Below are positions 20,291 to 32,107 of a DNA stretch of 37,440 nt, one piece after another. The first letter of the stretch is position 1, and every line of letters starts with the position of its first letter. Below the pieces are notes generated by a model. That model was not told the origin of the DNA. It saw nothing but the letters and a program-made list of their open reading frames with translations, and searched no databases. The stretch comes from Alphaproteobacteria bacterium casp-alpha2. Lineage in GTDB: Bacteria; Pseudomonadota; Alphaproteobacteria; Rhodospirillales; Casp-alpha2. A program made the position numbers and the translations under genes. Where the stretch lies: the NCBI GenBank assembly GCA_001510075.1, contig LFEN01000004.1, forward strand, positions 1 to 37,440. The letters run 5' to 3'.

Positions 20291-22361
20291 CGGTGCCCGT
20301 CTTTCCGGTTTCGCCTACGCGCATATCGGCGCACTGGGCCATGGTTAGCGAAGCGCGGCTGATCGGGTCGGTCATGTAAAAGTTGTCGATGGGGCACCGG
20401 AACGGCGCTGCGCTGGTTTCTCCGTCTTTGCCAAACGCTCCCCAAGGGGCTGGGGTAACCTCTCCCAAATTCATAAACGCCGCGTTGACCTCAACCAGTC
20501 GGCCACGAACGGCCTTGAGGGTGTCATAGGGCAAGGCTGTACCCAAAACGCCGGATAAGGCGCGGATGATGGTCCAGTCTTCGCGCGCATCGCCCGGCGG
20601 GAAGGTGGCAAGACTTGTCTGTTGTACCCGGCCTTCGGTGTTGACGAAGGTTGCGTTCTTTTCCGTGTAGGCGGCCCCCGGCAAGACAACGTCGGCGCGG
20701 TGGGCGCCGCGGTCGCCGTGGTGGCCCTGGTAGATGACAAAGGCATCACCCAGGCGGTCGGTGTCTATTTCATCGGCGCCGAGCAAAAACACCGTGCCGA
20801 TCTTGCCGTTTTGGGCGGCGCCCAGAATACCGAGCGTATCGAGCCCGCCTTTGCCCGGGACAAAGCCAAGGTCGAGACCGCCGACGCGGGCGGCTGCCGT
20901 ATGCAGGACGTTGAAACCATTCCAGCCGTTCTTGCCGTCAATCATGCCCCGGTTTTCAGCGATTTGACGGGCCAGCCCCAAGATCACATCGCCGTCTTCG
21001 CGGGCCAGGGCGCCCTGGCCCAGGATCAGCATCGGGCGGTTGGCGGCTTTCAGCACCTTGGCAAAATCATGCCGCCCGGCAGCGATGGATTTCAGGACCT
21101 CCGCGCCGTCGCCCAAGTATTGCGTGGTGTAGGTCAAATCGACATCCGCACCGGTGACACCGCCAACGACGGCAACGGGAAAACCGCCCTGGACCGAGCG
21201 CTTGCGCAAGCGGGCGTTGAGGACCGGGGCTTCGAGCCTGGGATTGGTGCCGATCAACAGGCAGGCGTCGGCGGCCTCAATCCCTGCGATGGTAGTATTG
21301 AACAGGTATCCGGCGCGCAATGAGGGGTCCAGCTTGGCCCCGTCCTGGCGGCAATCCGTATGGGGCGAGCCAAGTTTCGCCATCAGGTCTTTTAAGGCGG
21401 TCATGGATTCACAGTCGGCAAGGTCGCCGGCAATGGCGGCAATGGATTTTCCGTCCTTGCCCTTTAGCTGTTCGGCAATGGCAGCGAAGGCTTCGTCCCA
21501 GGTGGCGGCTTCGAGCTTGCCGTTGCGGCGCACAAAGGGTTTGTCCAGGCGCTGTCGTTTCAATCCGTCGCAGGCAAAGCGGGTCTTGTCGGAGATCCAT
21601 TCCTCGTTAACGTCTTCGTTAAGGCGCGGCAATACCCGCATGACCTCAGGCCCGCGGGTATCGACGCGGATGTTGCACCCGAGCGCGTCGAGCACGTCGA
21701 TGGATTCCGTGTTCTTCAATTCCCACGACCGCGCCGTATAGGCATAGGGCTTGGACGTCAGGGCGCCGACGGGACAAAGATCAATCATGTTGCCCGACAG
21801 TTCCGACGTCAGGGCTTTTTCGACATACGTGCCGACTTCCATATTTTCGCCGCGCCCGGTGGCGCCCAGTTCCTCCACCCCGGCAATTTCCGTGGCGAAG
21901 CGGATGCACCGGGTGCAGTGGATGCACCGGGTCATGATGGTCTTGATCAGCGGCCCCAGTTCCTTGTCCTTGACGGCGCGTTTGTTGTCTTGGAAGCGTC
22001 CCCGGTCGGTGCCGTAGCCCATGGCCTGGTCCTGCAGGTCACATTCCCCGCCCTGGTCGCAGATCGGGCAATCAAGGGGGTGATTGATGAGCAGGAACTC
22101 CATCACGCCGCGGCGCATTTTGCGGACCTCGTCCGTGTCCGTTTTGATGACCATGCCCTCGGCCACCGGCATGGCGCACGACGCAATCGGTTTCGGCGCG
22201 CGTTCCATGTGGACCAGGCACATGCGGCAATTGCCGGCGATGGAAAGCCGTTCATGGAAACAGAAACGGGGAATTTCCTTGCCCGCCAGCTCGCAAGCCT
22301 GAAGCACGGTCAGGCCGGCTTCGACTTCGATCTCGACACCGTCAATGGTCATTTTTGGCAT
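20283..22361 (-). CDS. nuoG: NADH-quinone oxidoreductase subunit G
   Basis: Start reassigned to [48 protein letters not shown] (ATG at 22361); the longer ORF prefixes about 99 residues read out of frame from nuo[21 protein letters not shown] and [10 protein letters not shown] motifs. Confidence 0.96.
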   Translation of the reverse strand: MPKMTIDGVEIEVEAGLTVLQACELAGKEIPRFCFHERLSIAGNCRMCLVHMERAPKPIASCAMPVAEGMVIKTDTDEVRKMRRGVMEFLLINHPLDCPICDQGGECDLQDQAMGYGTDRGRFQDNKRAVKDKELGPLIKTIMTRCIHCTRCIRFATEIAGVEELGATGRGENMEVGTYVEKALTSELSGNMIDLCPVGALTSKPYAYTARSWELKNTESIDVLDALGCNIRVDTRGPEVMRVLPRLNEDVNEEWISDKTRFACDGLKRQRLDKPFVRRNGKLEAATWDEAFAAIAEQLKGKDGKSIAAIAGDLADCESMTALKDLMAKLGSPHTDCRQDGAKLDPSLRAGYLFNTTIAGIEAADACLLIGTNPRLEAPVLNARLRKRSVQGGFPVAVVGGVTGADVDLTYTTQYLGDGAEVLKSIAAGRHDFAKVLKAANRPMLILGQGALAREDGDVILGLARQIAENRGMIDGKNGWNGFNVLHTAAARVGGLDLGFVPGKGGLDTLGILGAAQNGKIGTVFLLGADEIDTDRLGDAFVIYQGHHGDRGAHRADVVLPGAAYTEKNATFVNTEGRVQQTSLATFPPGDAREDWTIIRALSGVLGTALPYDTLKAVRGRLVEVNAAFMNLGEVTPAPWGAFGKDGETSAAPFRCPIDNFYMTDPISRASLTMAQCADMRVGETGKTGTDG

Positions 22362-22372
22362 CTCTTGTATCC

Positions 22373-23659
22373 CTAGGCGGCTTCGGCATCGCGAGCGATG
22401 CGCTCGATGATGCGTTGTTCGATGTCGTCTCGGAAGTGGCGTATCAGTCCCTGGACCGGCCAGGCAGCAGCGTCGCCCAGGGCGCAAATGGTGTGGCCTT
22501 CTATCTGGCGGGTGACTTCTTCCAGCAGGTCGATTTCTTCCAACTCGGCGGAGCCATCGGACAGGCGTTCCATCATCCGCCACATCCAGCCGGTGCCTTC
22601 CCGGCACGGCGTACACTGGCCGCAGCTTTCGTGTTTGTAGAATCTGGACAGGCGGCAAATGGCGCGCACCAGGTCTGTCGATTGGTCCATGACCATGACA
22701 GCTGCCGTGCCGAGGCCGGATTTAACCTCGCCCAGCGAGTCAAAATCCATATGGACGGTATCGCAGATAGATTTCGGCAGCATCGGCACCGACGCGCCGC
22801 CGGGGATAATGGCCTTCAGGTTTTCCCAGCCGCCGCGCACCCCGCCGGCATGCTTTTCGATCAATTCCTTTAGCGGGATACCCATTTCTTCTTCGACGGT
22901 GCACGGATTGTTGACGTGACCGGAAATATTGAAAAGTTTGGTGCCGGTGTTGTTAGGCTTGCCGAGATCAGCGAACCAGTTGGCGCCCCGGCGCATGATC
23001 GCCGGCGTGACGGCAATCGTTTCGACGTTGTTGACCGTTGTCGGGCAGCCATAGAGCCCAACATTGGCCGGGAACGGCGGCTTCAAACGGGGTTGGCCTT
23101 TTTTGCCTTCGAGGCTTTCGATCAGCGCCGATTCCTCGCCGCAGATATAGGCACCCATGCCCCGGTGGATGTAAAAATCGAACGCATAGCCCGACCCGCA
23201 GGCATCCGGCCCGATCAGCCCGGCAGCGTAGGCTTCGTCGACGGCGCGCTGCAGGGCCTCGGTTTCGCGGTAAAATTCGCCGCGCACGTAGCAATAAGCG
23301 GTGTTGGCGCCCATGGCGAAGGCCGCCACCAGTGCGCCTTCGATCAGTTTGTGCGGTTCGTTGCGGAGAATTTCCCGGTCTTTGCAGGTGCCGGGTTCAC
23401 CCTCGTCGGCGTTAATGACCAGGTAATGGGGCCTTTCGCTGGCTTCCTTGGGCATGAACGACCATTTCATGCCGGTGGAAAAACCGGCGCCGCCGCGGCC
23501 GCGCAATCCGGAAGCCTTGATTTCCCCGATGATTTTCTCACGCCCCTTGGCGAGGATGGATTTTGTCTTGTTCCAGTCGCCGCGCTTTTTGCAGCCATTG
23601 AGGCTGGTGTCTTCGAGGCCGTAGATATTGTTGAAAATGCGGTCCTGATCTTTCAGCAT
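22373..23659 (-). CDS. nuoF: NADH-quinone oxidoreductase subunit F
   Basis: 428 aa; [51 protein letters not shown]. Confidence 0.98.
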   Translation of the reverse strand: MLKDQDRIFNNIYGLEDTSLNGCKKRGDWNKTKSILAKGREKIIGEIKASGLRGRGGAGFSTGMKWSFMPKEASERPHYLVINADEGEPGTCKDREILRNEPHKLIEGALVAAFAMGANTAYCYVRGEFYRETEALQRAVDEAYAAGLIGPDACGSGYAFDFYIHRGMGAYICGEESALIESLEGKKGQPRLKPPFPANVGLYGCPTTVNNVETIAVTPAIMRRGANWFADLGKPNNTGTKLFNISGHVNNPCTVEEEMGIPLKELIEKHAGGVRGGWENLKAIIPGGASVPMLPKSICDTVHMDFDSLGEVKSGLGTAAVMVMDQSTDLVRAICRLSRFYKHESCGQCTPCREGTGWMWRMMERLSDGSAELEEIDLLEEVTRQIEGHTICALGDAAAWPVQGLIRHFRDDIEQRIIERIARDAEAA

Positions 23660-24261
23660 TATTTGCCCCCCGCATCTTTATCTTTGCCGGTCAGGGAGGT
23701 TAAGCCCCCTGCCGGTTCGCACGTGTGGCGACCGGTACGTGACCCCGGTTTGGGGGAAGCGCCGTTCTTTAATTCGTCGAGGATGGACTTGGTTGAAGAG
23801 GCGTCCAAATCTTCGAAATAGTCATCGCCGATTTGAATCATCGGCGCGTTGACGCAGGCGCCCAGGCATTCCGCTTCGCTGAGCGTGAACATGCCGTCTT
23901 CGGTGGTCATGCCGAAATCGATGCCTAAGGATTTTTTGCACTGGCCGGTAATTTCGTCAGACCCGCGAAGCCAGCACGGCAGGTTGGTGCAAACCTGGAC
24001 GTGGTGTTTGCCGACGGGTTTGGTGTTGTACATGGTGTAGAAAGTGGCGACTTCGTAGACCCGGATCGGCGGCATTCCCAACATATCGGCGACAAAGTCC
24101 ATGGCCGCTTTCGGCAGCCAGCCTTGGTTTTGCCGTTGCGCCAGGTCTAACAACGGCATCACCGCGCTTTCCTGCCAGCCTTCGGGATACTTGGCGAGAA
24201 CGTCCTTGGCCTTTTCCACGTTCTCTGCGTTGAAGGTGAAAGTTTCCTGCCCGCCGGTCAT
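23659..24261 (-). CDS. nuoE: NADH-quinone oxidoreductase subunit E
   Basis: 200 aa; [57 protein letters not shown] (2Fe-2S thioredoxin-like). Confidence 0.97.
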   Translation of the reverse strand: MTGGQETFTFNAENVEKAKDVLAKYPEGWQESAVMPLLDLAQRQNQGWLPKAAMDFVADMLGMPPIRVYEVATFYTMYNTKPVGKHHVQVCTNLPCWLRGSDEITGQCKKSLGIDFGMTTEDGMFTLSEAECLGACVNAPMIQIGDDYFEDLDASSTKSILDELKNGASPKPGSRTGRHTCEPAGGLTSLTGKDKDAGGK

Positions 24262-25436
24262 CGGTCTATTTCTCCGAACACGACATCGAGCGAGCCGATA
24301 TTGGCGACGACATCGGCCAGCATGTGTCCCTTGGATAAAAGATTCAGGCCCTGTAAATGGGCGAAGCCGGGGGCTCGAATTTTACAGCGATACGGTTTGT
24401 TGGTGCCGTCAGAAATCAGATAGACGCCGAATTCCCCTTTCGGGGCCTCGACGGCGGTGTAGGTCTCGCCGGCGGGGACGTGGTAGCCCTCGGTATAAAG
24501 CTTGAAGTGATGAATGAGGGCCTCCATGGAATTTTTCATTTCGGCCCGTGGCGGCGGCGATATTTTGCGGTCGTTGGTTTTGCACGGGCCGCCCGGCATG
24601 TTGTCCAGGCATTGCCTGATGATGCGCAGGCATTGGCGCATTTCATAAATACGCACCAGATAGCGGTCGTAACAATCACCGTGTTTGCCGACGGGAAGAT
24701 CAAAGTCCATTTTATCGTAAACGTCATAGGGCTGTGACTTGCGCAGATCCCAGGCGACCCCGGCAGCGCGCAGATTGGGCCCGGTGAAGCCCCAATCAAA
24801 GCATTGCTCGGCTGTAATGACCCCGATATCGACGGTGCGCTCTTTGAAGATGCGGTTTTCCGTCAACAACGTTTCGCAATCATCGATCATTTTCGGAAAC
24901 TGTTCGGCCCAGGCGCCGATATCGTCCAGCAATTCGGGGGGCGTATCGCAGGCAACGCCGCCGGGCCGGAAATAGTTTACGTGCATGCGCGCACCCGACG
25001 CGCGCTCGCAGAATTCCATCAATTTTTCGCGTTCTTCAAACATCCACAACATCGGCGTCATTGCCCCGGTGTCCATGGCGAAGGCGCAGACCGTAAAGAT
25101 ATGGTTCAAAACCCGACCGATTTCGGCATAAAGCACCCGGATATATTGGGCCCTGGGCGGTACTTCCAGGTCGAGCAGCTTTTCAACGGCGAGGGCAAAG
25201 GCGTGTTCCTGGTTTTGCGGCGAGACGTAATCGAGGCGATCGAAATAGGGCACCGCCTGGACGTAGTTTTTGTATTCGATGAGTTTTTCCGTGCCCCGGT
25301 GCAGCAGGCCGATATGAGGGTCGGCGCGCTCTATAATTTCGCCGTCCATTTCCAGAACCAGACGCAGCACGCCATGGGCCGACGGGTGTTGCGGGCCGAA
25401 ATTGAGATTGAAATTCCTGATCTGGGTTTCGGCCAT
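24258..25436 (-). CDS. nuoD: NADH-quinone oxidoreductase subunit D
   Basis: 392 aa; [45 protein letters not shown]. Confidence 0.98.
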   Translation of the reverse strand: MAETQIRNFNLNFGPQHPSAHGVLRLVLEMDGEIIERADPHIGLLHRGTEKLIEYKNYVQAVPYFDRLDYVSPQNQEHAFALAVEKLLDLEVPPRAQYIRVLYAEIGRVLNHIFTVCAFAMDTGAMTPMLWMFEEREKLMEFCERASGARMHVNYFRPGGVACDTPPELLDDIGAWAEQFPKMIDDCETLLTENRIFKERTVDIGVITAEQCFDWGFTGPNLRAAGVAWDLRKSQPYDVYDKMDFDLPVGKHGDCYDRYLVRIYEMRQCLRIIRQCLDNMPGGPCKTNDRKISPPPRAEMKNSMEALIHHFKLYTEGYHVPAGETYTAVEAPKGEFGVYLISDGTNKPYRCKIRAPGFAHLQGLNLLSKGHMLADVVANIGSLDVVFGEIDR

Positions 25437-26059
25437 CAGGACTTTTCCTTCTCTTCTTCGGCTACAGCCTTTTCGTCGCCGGGCAGCATTTTCTGCACCC
25501 CTTCCCAGGGACTTAGGAAGTCGAAGCTGCGGAATTCCTGGGTCAATTTCACCGGTTCGTAAACGACGCGCTTTTGCGCATCGTCGTAGCGAATTTCAAC
25601 ATACCCGGTGAGCGGGAAATCCTTGCGTAGCGGATGGCCTTCAAAGCCATAGTCGGTGAGGATTCGGCGAAGGTCGGGATGGTTCGAAAAATAAATTCCG
25701 AACATGTCCCAGGCTTCTCTTTCCCACCAGTTGGCGGAACTGAAAACCTCTGTCACGGATGGAACAGGCGTTTTTTCATCGGCTTCGATCTTGACCCGCA
25801 CCCGGGTGTTGTTGATTAGACTGAGCAGGTTGTAGACGACTTCGAAGCGTGGCGTGCGCTCGGGAAAATCGACTCCGCAAACATCAACCAATTGCTTGAA
25901 GCGGCAACTGACGTCATCGCGCAGGAAGGACAAAAGTTTGACGATACCTTCCGGCCGGGCGCGCACGGTTAACTCGCCCCGCACGACGTCGGTTCCCAGT
26001 ATGTCTTGGGGCAACTGGCCGGCGATATAATCACCGAGATCTTTTAAAGCCAAATCCAT
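25436..26059 (-). CDS. nuoC: NADH-quinone oxidoreductase subunit C
   Basis: Start placed at [22 protein letters not shown] (ATG 26059); [49 protein letters not shown]. The longer ORF prefix overlaps nuoB out of frame. Confidence 0.96.
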   Translation of the reverse strand: MDLALKDLGDYIAGQLPQDILGTDVVRGELTVRARPEGIVKLLSFLRDDVSCRFKQLVDVCGVDFPERTPRFEVVYNLLSLINNTRVRVKIEADEKTPVPSVTEVFSSANWWEREAWDMFGIYFSNHPDLRRILTDYGFEGHPLRKDFPLTGYVEIRYDDAQKRVVYEPVKLTQEFRSFDFLSPWEGVQKMLPGDEKAVAEEEKEKS

Positions 26060-26105
26060 ATTCTTGTTACCGGTTGAGGACGATTGCCGGGCCTGGGGCC
26101 ATCGG

Positions 26106-26672
26106 TTAGCGCCAGAGCTTTCCGGTCCTGTTAATTTTCTTTTGCAGTTGGAGGATACCGTAAACCAGGGCTTCGGCGGTGGGTGGGCATCCCGGAACGT
26201 AAATATCGACCGGCACCACCCGGTCACACCCGCGAACGACGGAATAGGAATAATGGTAATACCCGCCGCCGTTGGCGCAGGACCCCATGGAAATTACGTA
26301 ACGCGGCTCGGCCATCTGGTCATAGACCTTGCGAAAGGCGGGGGCCATTTTGTTGGTCAGGGTGCCGGCGACGATAATAACGTCGGATTGGCGCGGGCTT
26401 GGCCTTGGCACGACGCCGAAACGGTCCAGGTCATAGCGGGGCATGTAGGCGTGGATCATTTCCACGGCGCAGCATGCCAAACCGAAGGTCATCGGCCACA
26501 ACGAGCCGGAGCGGGCCCAGTTGACCAACTTGTCCACGTTAGCGAGCACGAACCCCCGGTCTTGCAGTTCCCCGGTGACTTGCCTGAGAAAGGCGTCTTG
26601 TTCCGGCCCAGGCGGCACCGGAGTGCTGGCCGTGGGGTCTATTACTCCCATTCTAGTGCGCCCTTTCGCCAT
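26106..26672 (-). CDS. nuoB: NADH-quinone oxidoreductase subunit B
   Basis: 188 aa; [56 protein letters not shown]. Confidence 0.98.
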   Translation of the reverse strand: MAKGRTRMGVIDPTASTPVPPGPEQDAFLRQVTGELQDRGFVLANVDKLVNWARSGSLWPMTFGLACCAVEMIHAYMPRYDLDRFGVVPRPSPRQSDVIIVAGTLTNKMAPAFRKVYDQMAEPRYVISMGSCANGGGYYHYSYSVVRGCDRVVPVDIYVPGCPPTAEALVYGILQLQKKINRTGKLWR

Positions 26673-27049
26673 TCATAAATAAAGCCGATGGTCAGAATGA
26701 ATAAGAAGATCATCATCGACCAGAAACCGAAAACGCCGATTTTACTCAGCGTCACCGCCCACGGAAATAGAAAGGCGACTTCCAGGTCGAAGATGATGAA
26801 CAGGATCGCCACCAGATAAAATCGAACGTCGAATTTATGGCGCGCATCATCAAACGGATCGAACCCGCATTCGTAGGCCGAATTTTTTTCGGCATCCGGT
26901 TTTTGCGGCACAATCAGGTACGATGCCCCGACGCAGACGCCTGCAATAACAGAGGCAATGCCGATGAAGATGAGGATAGGCAGGTAATTGGCGAGCAATT
27001 GGTCCACGGCAGCCTTCCAAATGGCCAGAGTCTGTTGGCGGACGAACAA
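26642..27049 (-). CDS. nuoA: NADH-quinone oxidoreductase subunit A
   Basis: 135 aa; [44 protein letters not shown]. An alternative GTG start at 27007 ([12 protein letters not shown]) better matches typical NuoA length. Confidence 0.95.
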   Translation of the reverse strand: MFVRQQTLAIWKAAVDQLLANYLPILIFIGIASVIAGVCVGASYLIVPQKPDAEKNSAYECGFDPFDDARHKFDVRFYLVAILFIIFDLEVAFLFPWAVTLSKIGVFGFWSMMIFLFILTIGFIYEWRKGALEWE

Positions 27050-27156
27050 CCGGCGCCTTCGGCAAGACCGGTCGAACTAGGGGTATAAAGTGCCTGACAA
27101 GCGGTCTTTTTACAACCTTTCTGGAGCGTTTAAATGGATAGTCTTGGGGAAAAAAA

Positions 27157-27233
<77 letters not shown>

Positions 27234-27316
27234 CTTTGCATTTTTCTTCGGCCCGTTCGGGGTTTTGCCGGGCCGGGTGCATCGTATGCACCCTTGCATG
27301 AGTGTCAACAGGTATA

Positions 27317-27392
27317 TGGTGGGCGGTGACGGGTTCGAACCGCCGACCTACTGGATGTAAACCAGTTGCTCTCCCAACTGAGCTAACCGCCC
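27317..27392 (-). tRNA. tRNA-Val(TAC)
   Basis: Reverse complement GGGCGGTTAGCTCAGTTGGGAGAGCAACTGGTTTACATCCAGTAGGTCGGCGGTTCGAACCCGTCACCGCCCACCA; 76 nt cloverleaf, anticodon TAC. Confidence 0.97.
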
Positions 27393-27412
27393 GTTTTTCT
27401 AAGTATATCCCC

Positions 27413-27449
27413 AAAAACAATACCGGCCACGCCAAAGGCGTAGCCGGCA
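27413..27449 (-). terminator. Rho-independent terminator of hupB
   Basis: Minus strand TGCCGGCTACGCC-TTT-GGCGTGGCCGGTA: about 13-bp stem with a TTT loop, followed by TTGTTTTTGG. Confidence 0.85.
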
Positions 27450-27472
27450 TCATAGTTTTTTGTAACGACGTC

Positions 27473-27745
27473 CTAGTTAACGGCGGACTTCAACGCTTTG
27501 CCGGATTTGAACTTAGGAACGTTTGTCGCTGCGATTTGGATTTTTTCACCCGTACGCGGGTTGCGGCCAGTAGTGGCGGCCCGCCGCGAAACGCTGAAAG
27601 TTCCAAAACCAACAAGGCGGACTTCCGTGCCGCCTTGAAGGGACGAAGTAATTGCCGACGTAATGCCGTCGATCGCCTTGGCAGTATCGGCTTTGGATAA
27701 ACCAGTTTGGCTCGCCACAGCGGCGACAAGATCATTTTTGTTCAA
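27473..27745 (-). CDS. hupB: DNA-binding protein HU
   Basis: 90 aa; MNKNDLVAAVASQTGLSKADTAKAIDGITSAI...GFGTFSVSRRAATTGRNPRTGEKIQIAATNVPKFKSGKALKSAVN. Start codon is TTG with upstream AAGGGGGC. Confidence 0.97.
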   Translation of the reverse strand: MNKNDLVAAVASQTGLSKADTAKAIDGITSAITSSLQGGTEVRLVGFGTFSVSRRAATTGRNPRTGEKIQIAATNVPKFKSGKALKSAVN

Positions 27746-27856
27746 TGGAAAGCCCCCTTTTTAAATGGTGGTGCTGAACAAGAACCGTCTAGACGGTTCG
27801 ATAATGCGGATATTTGTTACTCAGGTAATACCCGCGAAACCCTTTGCATACGCAAA

Positions 27857-27886
27857 AGCATAGGTGCAGGAAGTTGACCCCGTCAA
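27857..27886 (-). promoter_or_regulatory. Putative sigma70-type promoter of hupB
   Basis: Minus strand TTGACG (27886-27881), 17-18 nt spacer, CTATGCT (-10); about 105 nt upstream of the TTG start. Confidence 0.5.
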
Positions 27887-28015
27887 TCGCAGAACCGCAG
27901 TTTTCCCCTGTTTTATGCGGTTTTTCGGCCATTTTTTGGATTCGCTTTGAAATTAAAGATCATTTTTTCGGGAATTTTTCCCCCGCTGCTTCGGGTTTTC
28001 CTGAAAAAGCCCACG

Positions 28016-28050
28016 AAAAACCCGATTCCGGGGGAAATCCGCGAATCGGG
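28016..28050 (-). terminator. Rho-independent terminator downstream of lon
   Basis: Minus strand CCCGATTC-GCGGATTTCCCCCG-GAATCGGG-TTTTT: 8-bp perfect stem plus T-tract. Confidence 0.75.
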
Positions 28051-28107
28051 AAATTCGTATTTCAGGCCGGGGCTAAAGGAAAACGGCCAGATATCTAAGG
28101 GCGTGCC

Positions 28108-30519
28108 CTAGTGTTTGACCACACCGGGCAACTCGTCATCGCCGCCGGAATCAGATGCCAGGGTGCTGGCCTCCAACTCGGCATCTTCGTCCCAATTCTG
28201 GGCTGTCAGGGGGCTGACAAGGGCATGTTCAAGAACCTCATCGACCATGGAAACGGGGATAATTTTCAGCCCTTTTTTAACATTGTCGGGAATTTCAACC
28301 AGGTCCTTTTCGTTGTCCTTGGGGATCAACACCGTCTTGATGCCGCCGCGAAGCGCCGCCAGGAGCTTTTCCTTCAAGCCCCCGATCGGCAGGACCCGGC
28401 CTCTGAGCGTTATTTCACCGGTCATGGCGACGTCTTTGTTGACGGCGATGCCGGTCAGAACGGAAACGATGGACGTCACCATGCCGACACCGGCGGACGG
28501 CCCGTCTTTGGGCGTTGCCCCTTCGGGAACGTGAAGGTGGATGTCTTTTTTCCAGAATAGTGCCGGGTGAATGCCAAATTGCGGGGCCCGGGACTGGACG
28601 AAGGATTTTGCCGCCTGGATGGATTCGGTCATCACTTCACCCAACTTGCCGGTAATCGTCATTTTACCCTTACCCGGCACCATCACCGCCTCGATGGACA
28701 ACAATTCGCCGCCGACTTCCGTCCAGGCAAGCCCGGTGGTAACGCCGACCATATCATCGAGTTCGATCTCACCGTAGCGATAGCGCCGCACGCCGGCCCA
28801 CTTTTCAAGGTTGCGCCGCGTCACGTTGACGTTCTTGTGTTTGCCGAGCAAGATTTCCTTGATCGCCTTGCGCGCCAGATTGGCAATTTCGCGTTCCAGG
28901 TTTCGCACGCCGGATTCCCGCGTGTGGTAACGGATCAGGTCCCGCAAGCCGGTTTCCGAAATCGACCATTCTTTGTTCTTCAGGCCGTGTTTTTCGATTT
29001 GCTTGCTAATCAGGTGACGCCGGGCGATTTCGACTTTTTCGTCTTCGGTGTAGCCCGACAAACGGATGATTTCCATTCGATCAAGCAGGGGCGACGGCAT
29101 GTTGAGGGTATTGGCCGTGGTCACGAAGAAGACATCGGACAGATCGTAATCGACCTCAAGGTAATGATCGTTGAAGGCGTGATTTTGTTCCGGGTCGAGC
29201 ACCTCAAGCAGGGCCGACGCCGGGTCGCCGCGCCAGTCCTGGCCCATCTTGTCGACTTCGTCCAATAAGAACAGCGGGTTTGACGACTTGGCCTTTTTCA
29301 TGCCCTGGACGACCTTGCCCGGCATTGAGCCGATATAGGTGCGCCGGTGACCGCGGATTTCCGACTCATCACGCACGCCGCCCAAGGACATGCGGACAAA
29401 ATTGCGTCCCGTCGCCTTGGCGATGGATTGGCCGAGAGACGTCTTGCCGACACCCGGCGGGCCGACCAGGCATAAAATCGGGCCGGAGACCTTGTTGGTG
29501 CGCTGCTGCACGGCCAAGTATTCGAGAATGCGCTCTTTGACCTTTTCCAGGCCGTAATGGTCGGCATTGAGAACGTCACCGGCCACTTTGATGTCTTTTT
29601 TGATCCGCGAGCGTTTTTTCCAGGGAAGAGAAAGCATCCAGTCCAGGTAATTGCGCACCACGGTTGCTTCGGCCGACATCGGCGACATGGATTTTAATTT
29701 TTTGAGCTCGGCCGTTGCCTTTTCCTTGGCTTCCTTGCTGAGCTTCGTCTTGGCGATTTTTTCTTCGATTTCGGAGGTTTCGTCCCGACCGTCCTCGGTT
29801 TCGCCCAGTTCTTTCTGGATCGCCTTGAGCTGTTCGTTCAGGTAGTACTCGCGCTGGGTCCTCTCCATCTGGCGTTTGACCCGGTTGCGGATTTTTTTCT
29901 CGACCTGCAGAACGCCGATTTCGGCTTCCATGTGGGAAAACACCCTCTCCAGGCGTTCGATAACGGTTTCCGTTTCCAGAAGCTCCTGCTTCTCGGAAAT
30001 CTTCAATGCCAAATGAGACGCCACGGTGTCAGCCAGCTTGGTGGGTTCTTCAATCTGGTTGATAGAAACAAGAACTTCCGGTGGAATTTTCTTGTTAAGC
30101 TTGATGTACTGTTCGAACTGGGAAATGACTGAGCGTGTCAGGGCTTCCAATTCCTGCGGATCGCCTTCGTCATCGGGGATCAGTTCCCCTTCGGCGAGAA
30201 AAAATTCTTTCTTGTCGGCATAACGCAGTACTTTCGCCCGTTGCACCCCTTCGACCAGCACCTTGACGGTTCCGTCAGGCAGCTTGAGTAATTGCAACAC
30301 CGTGGAAACAGTACCGACATCATAGATATCTTCAGATGAAGGATCGTCTTGGGCGGCGTTTTTCTGGGCCACCAGCAGGATCTGCTTGTCGTCCTTCATG
30401 ACGTCTTCGAGCGCCCGGACGGACTTGTCCCGACCGACGAACAAAGGAACGATCATATGAGGGAATACAACGATATCGCGAAGCGGAAGGACGGGGTACA
30501 TGTCGACTTGGTACGTCAC
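28108..30519 (-). CDS. lon: ATP-dependent protease La
   Basis: 803 aa; [71 protein letters not shown], catalytic [14 protein letters not shown] start preceded by AAAGGTGGA. Confidence 0.98.
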   Translation of the reverse strand: MTYQVDMYPVLPLRDIVVFPHMIVPLFVGRDKSVRALEDVMKDDKQILLVAQKNAAQDDPSSEDIYDVGTVSTVLQLLKLPDGTVKVLVEGVQRAKVLRYADKKEFFLAEGELIPDDEGDPQELEALTRSVISQFEQYIKLNKKIPPEVLVSINQIEEPTKLADTVASHLALKISEKQELLETETVIERLERVFSHMEAEIGVLQVEKKIRNRVKRQMERTQREYYLNEQLKAIQKELGETEDGRDETSEIEEKIAKTKLSKEAKEKATAELKKLKSMSPMSAEATVVRNYLDWMLSLPWKKRSRIKKDIKVAGDVLNADHYGLEKVKERILEYLAVQQRTNKVSGPILCLVGPPGVGKTSLGQSIAKATGRNFVRMSLGGVRDESEIRGHRRTYIGSMPGKVVQGMKKAKSSNPLFLLDEVDKMGQDWRGDPASALLEVLDPEQNHAFNDHYLEVDYDLSDVFFVTTANTLNMPSPLLDRMEIIRLSGYTEDEKVEIARRHLISKQIEKHGLKNKEWSISETGLRDLIRYHTRESGVRNLEREIANLARKAIKEILLGKHKNVNVTRRNLEKWAGVRRYRYGEIELDDMVGVTTGLAWTEVGGELLSIEAVMVPGKGKMTITGKLGEVMTESIQAAKSFVQSRAPQFGIHPALFWKKDIHLHVPEGATPKDGPSAGVGMVTSIVSVLTGIAVNKDVAMTGEITLRGRVLPIGGLKEKLLAALRGGIKTVLIPKDNEKDLVEIPDNVKKGLKIIPVSMVDEVLEHALVSPLTAQNWDEDAELEASTLASDSGGDDELPGVVKH

Positions 30520-30615
30520 AGATGGTCCACCTTTTTTTGTTTATGTCGGTCGTAGTCCCAGATACGAAGCTTAAGGAATTTCTGACCGGTGAGCAAAGTA
30601 GTTTGTCAGGGTCAT

Positions 30616-30644
30616 AAATGGGCTCGTCTTCACTGCCGTTCAAG
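30616..30644 (-). promoter_or_regulatory. Putative heat-shock (sigma32/RpoH) promoter of lon
   Basis: Minus strand CTTGAAC-N14-GCCCATTT, versus consensus CTTGAAA-N(11-16)-CCCCATNT; about 97 nt upstream of the lon start. Confidence 0.55.
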
Positions 30645-30691
30645 GGGGGTGGCCAGGGAATTGCCGGGCCTTGCCCGCCAAAAACGGTTTT

Positions 30692-31957
30692 TCAGGCGCT
30701 GGTTTCGACTTCTTTCTGGCGATCAGAATAAATATAGAGCGGTTTTGCAAAATCATCGGCAACTTCGCGGCTGATAACCACTTCCTCGACCCCTTCAAGG
30801 CCGGGCAGATCGAACATGGTGTCGAGAAGAATGCTTTCCATGATCGAGCGCAGCCCACGCGCCCCGGTTTTGCGGGCACACGCCTTATGGGCAATGGATT
30901 TCATCGCATCCTCCGAGAAGGTCAGGCGCACGTCTTCCATTTCAAACAGGCGTTGGTACTGTTTGACGAGAGCGTTTTTCGGCTTTGTCAGGATCTCCAC
31001 CAAAGAGGCTTCATCCAGGTCTTCCAGGGTCGCCAGCACCGGCAGGCGGCCGACGAATTCCGGTATCAGGCCGAATTTCAACAAATCTTCTGGTTCCACT
31101 TCGCGCAGGATGTCACCGGTATTGCGGTCATCAGCAGCCCGCACGTCGGCGCCAAAGCCGATGGTGGTGCCTTCACCCCGGGCCGAGATGAGCTTGTCCA
31201 GTCCCGAAAACGCGCCCCCGCAGATGAATAAGATGTTGGTGGTATCGACCTGCAGGAATTCCTGTTGCGGATGCTTGCGCCCGCCCTGGGGCGGTACGCT
31301 GGCGACGGTGCCTTCCATAATCTTCAGCAACGCCTGCTGCACCCCTTCGCCGGAAACGTCGCGGGTGATGGACGGATTGTCGGATTTGCGGGAAATCTTG
31401 TCGACTTCATCAATGTAGACGATGCCCCTTTGCGCGCGCTCGACATTGTAATCGGCTGACTGCAGCAGCTTGAGGATGATATTTTCGACGTCTTCGCCGA
31501 CATAGCCGGCTTCCGTCAGGGTTGTCGCGTCGGCCATGGTGAACGGCACATCCAGGATACGCGCCAGGGTCTGCGCCAGCAGCGTCTTGCCGCAGCCGGT
31601 GGGGCCGATCAGCAGGATATTGGACTTGGCCAGTTCGACATCGTTGCTCTTGGCTGAGTGGTTGAGCCGCTTGTAGTGGTTATGAACGGCGACGGAGAGA
31701 ACACGTTTCGCATGCTCCTGACCAATGACGTAGTCATTCAGGACGGTGCAGATATCGATTGGCGAGGGAACGCCGTCTCCGGTTTTGACCAGATTGGTTT
31801 TGTGCTCTTCACGGATGATATCCATGCACAATTCGACACATTCATCGCAGATGAACACTGTCGGACCCGCGATAAGCTTGCGCACTTCATGCTGGCTTTT
31901 GCCACAGAAGGAGCAATACAGGGTGTTTTTTGAATCGCCGCCGGTAGATCTGCTCAT
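30692..31957 (-). CDS. clpX: ATP-dependent Clp protease ATP-binding subunit ClpX
   Basis: 421 aa; zinc-binding [48 protein letters not shown], Walker [11 protein letters not shown]. Confidence 0.98.
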   Translation of the reverse strand: MSRSTGGDSKNTLYCSFCGKSQHEVRKLIAGPTVFICDECVELCMDIIREEHKTNLVKTGDGVPSPIDICTVLNDYVIGQEHAKRVLSVAVHNHYKRLNHSAKSNDVELAKSNILLIGPTGCGKTLLAQTLARILDVPFTMADATTLTEAGYVGEDVENIILKLLQSADYNVERAQRGIVYIDEVDKISRKSDNPSITRDVSGEGVQQALLKIMEGTVASVPPQGGRKHPQQEFLQVDTTNILFICGGAFSGLDKLISARGEGTTIGFGADVRAADDRNTGDILREVEPEDLLKFGLIPEFVGRLPVLATLEDLDEASLVEILTKPKNALVKQYQRLFEMEDVRLTFSEDAMKSIAHKACARKTGARGLRSIMESILLDTMFDLPGLEGVEEVVISREVADDFAKPLYIYSDRQKEVETSA

Positions 31958-32080
31958 GAGTACTCCGTTGGGTTAACCGGCCCCTCCCCTTTGTTCTTTT
32001 ATTTTACGCATTTGAACTCTGGCCACACAACACCAAAAAAATCAATAAAAACAATATATTAAATGGTTTTATCTATGACG

Positions 32081-32107
32081 GTGTGGGGCAGTAAGGGGTT
32101 TTTCAAG
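32081..32107 (-). promoter_or_regulatory. Putative heat-shock-like promoter upstream of clpX
   Basis: Minus strand CTTGAAA-N12-CCCCACAC; a second CTTGAA lies upstream (32117-32122) with CCCCTTAC 18 nt downstream. Confidence 0.35.

Noticed and set aside
22362-22658. N-terminal extension of the nuoG ORF in the ORF track
   Set aside because: The extra 99 residues are Arg/Pro-rich out-of-frame nuoF sequence; NuoG homology begins at [16 protein letters not shown].
22916-23821. 301-aa plus-strand ORF opposite nuoF/nuoE
   Set aside because: Antisense shadow ORF; no domain recognised.
26060-26227. N-terminal extension of the nuoC ORF
   Set aside because: Overlaps nuoB out of frame; NuoC homology begins at [12 protein letters not shown].
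30332-30643. 103-aa minus-strand ORF overlapping the lon start
   Set aside because: Out-of-frame reading of the lon N-terminus and leader; contains the predicted heat-shock promoter.
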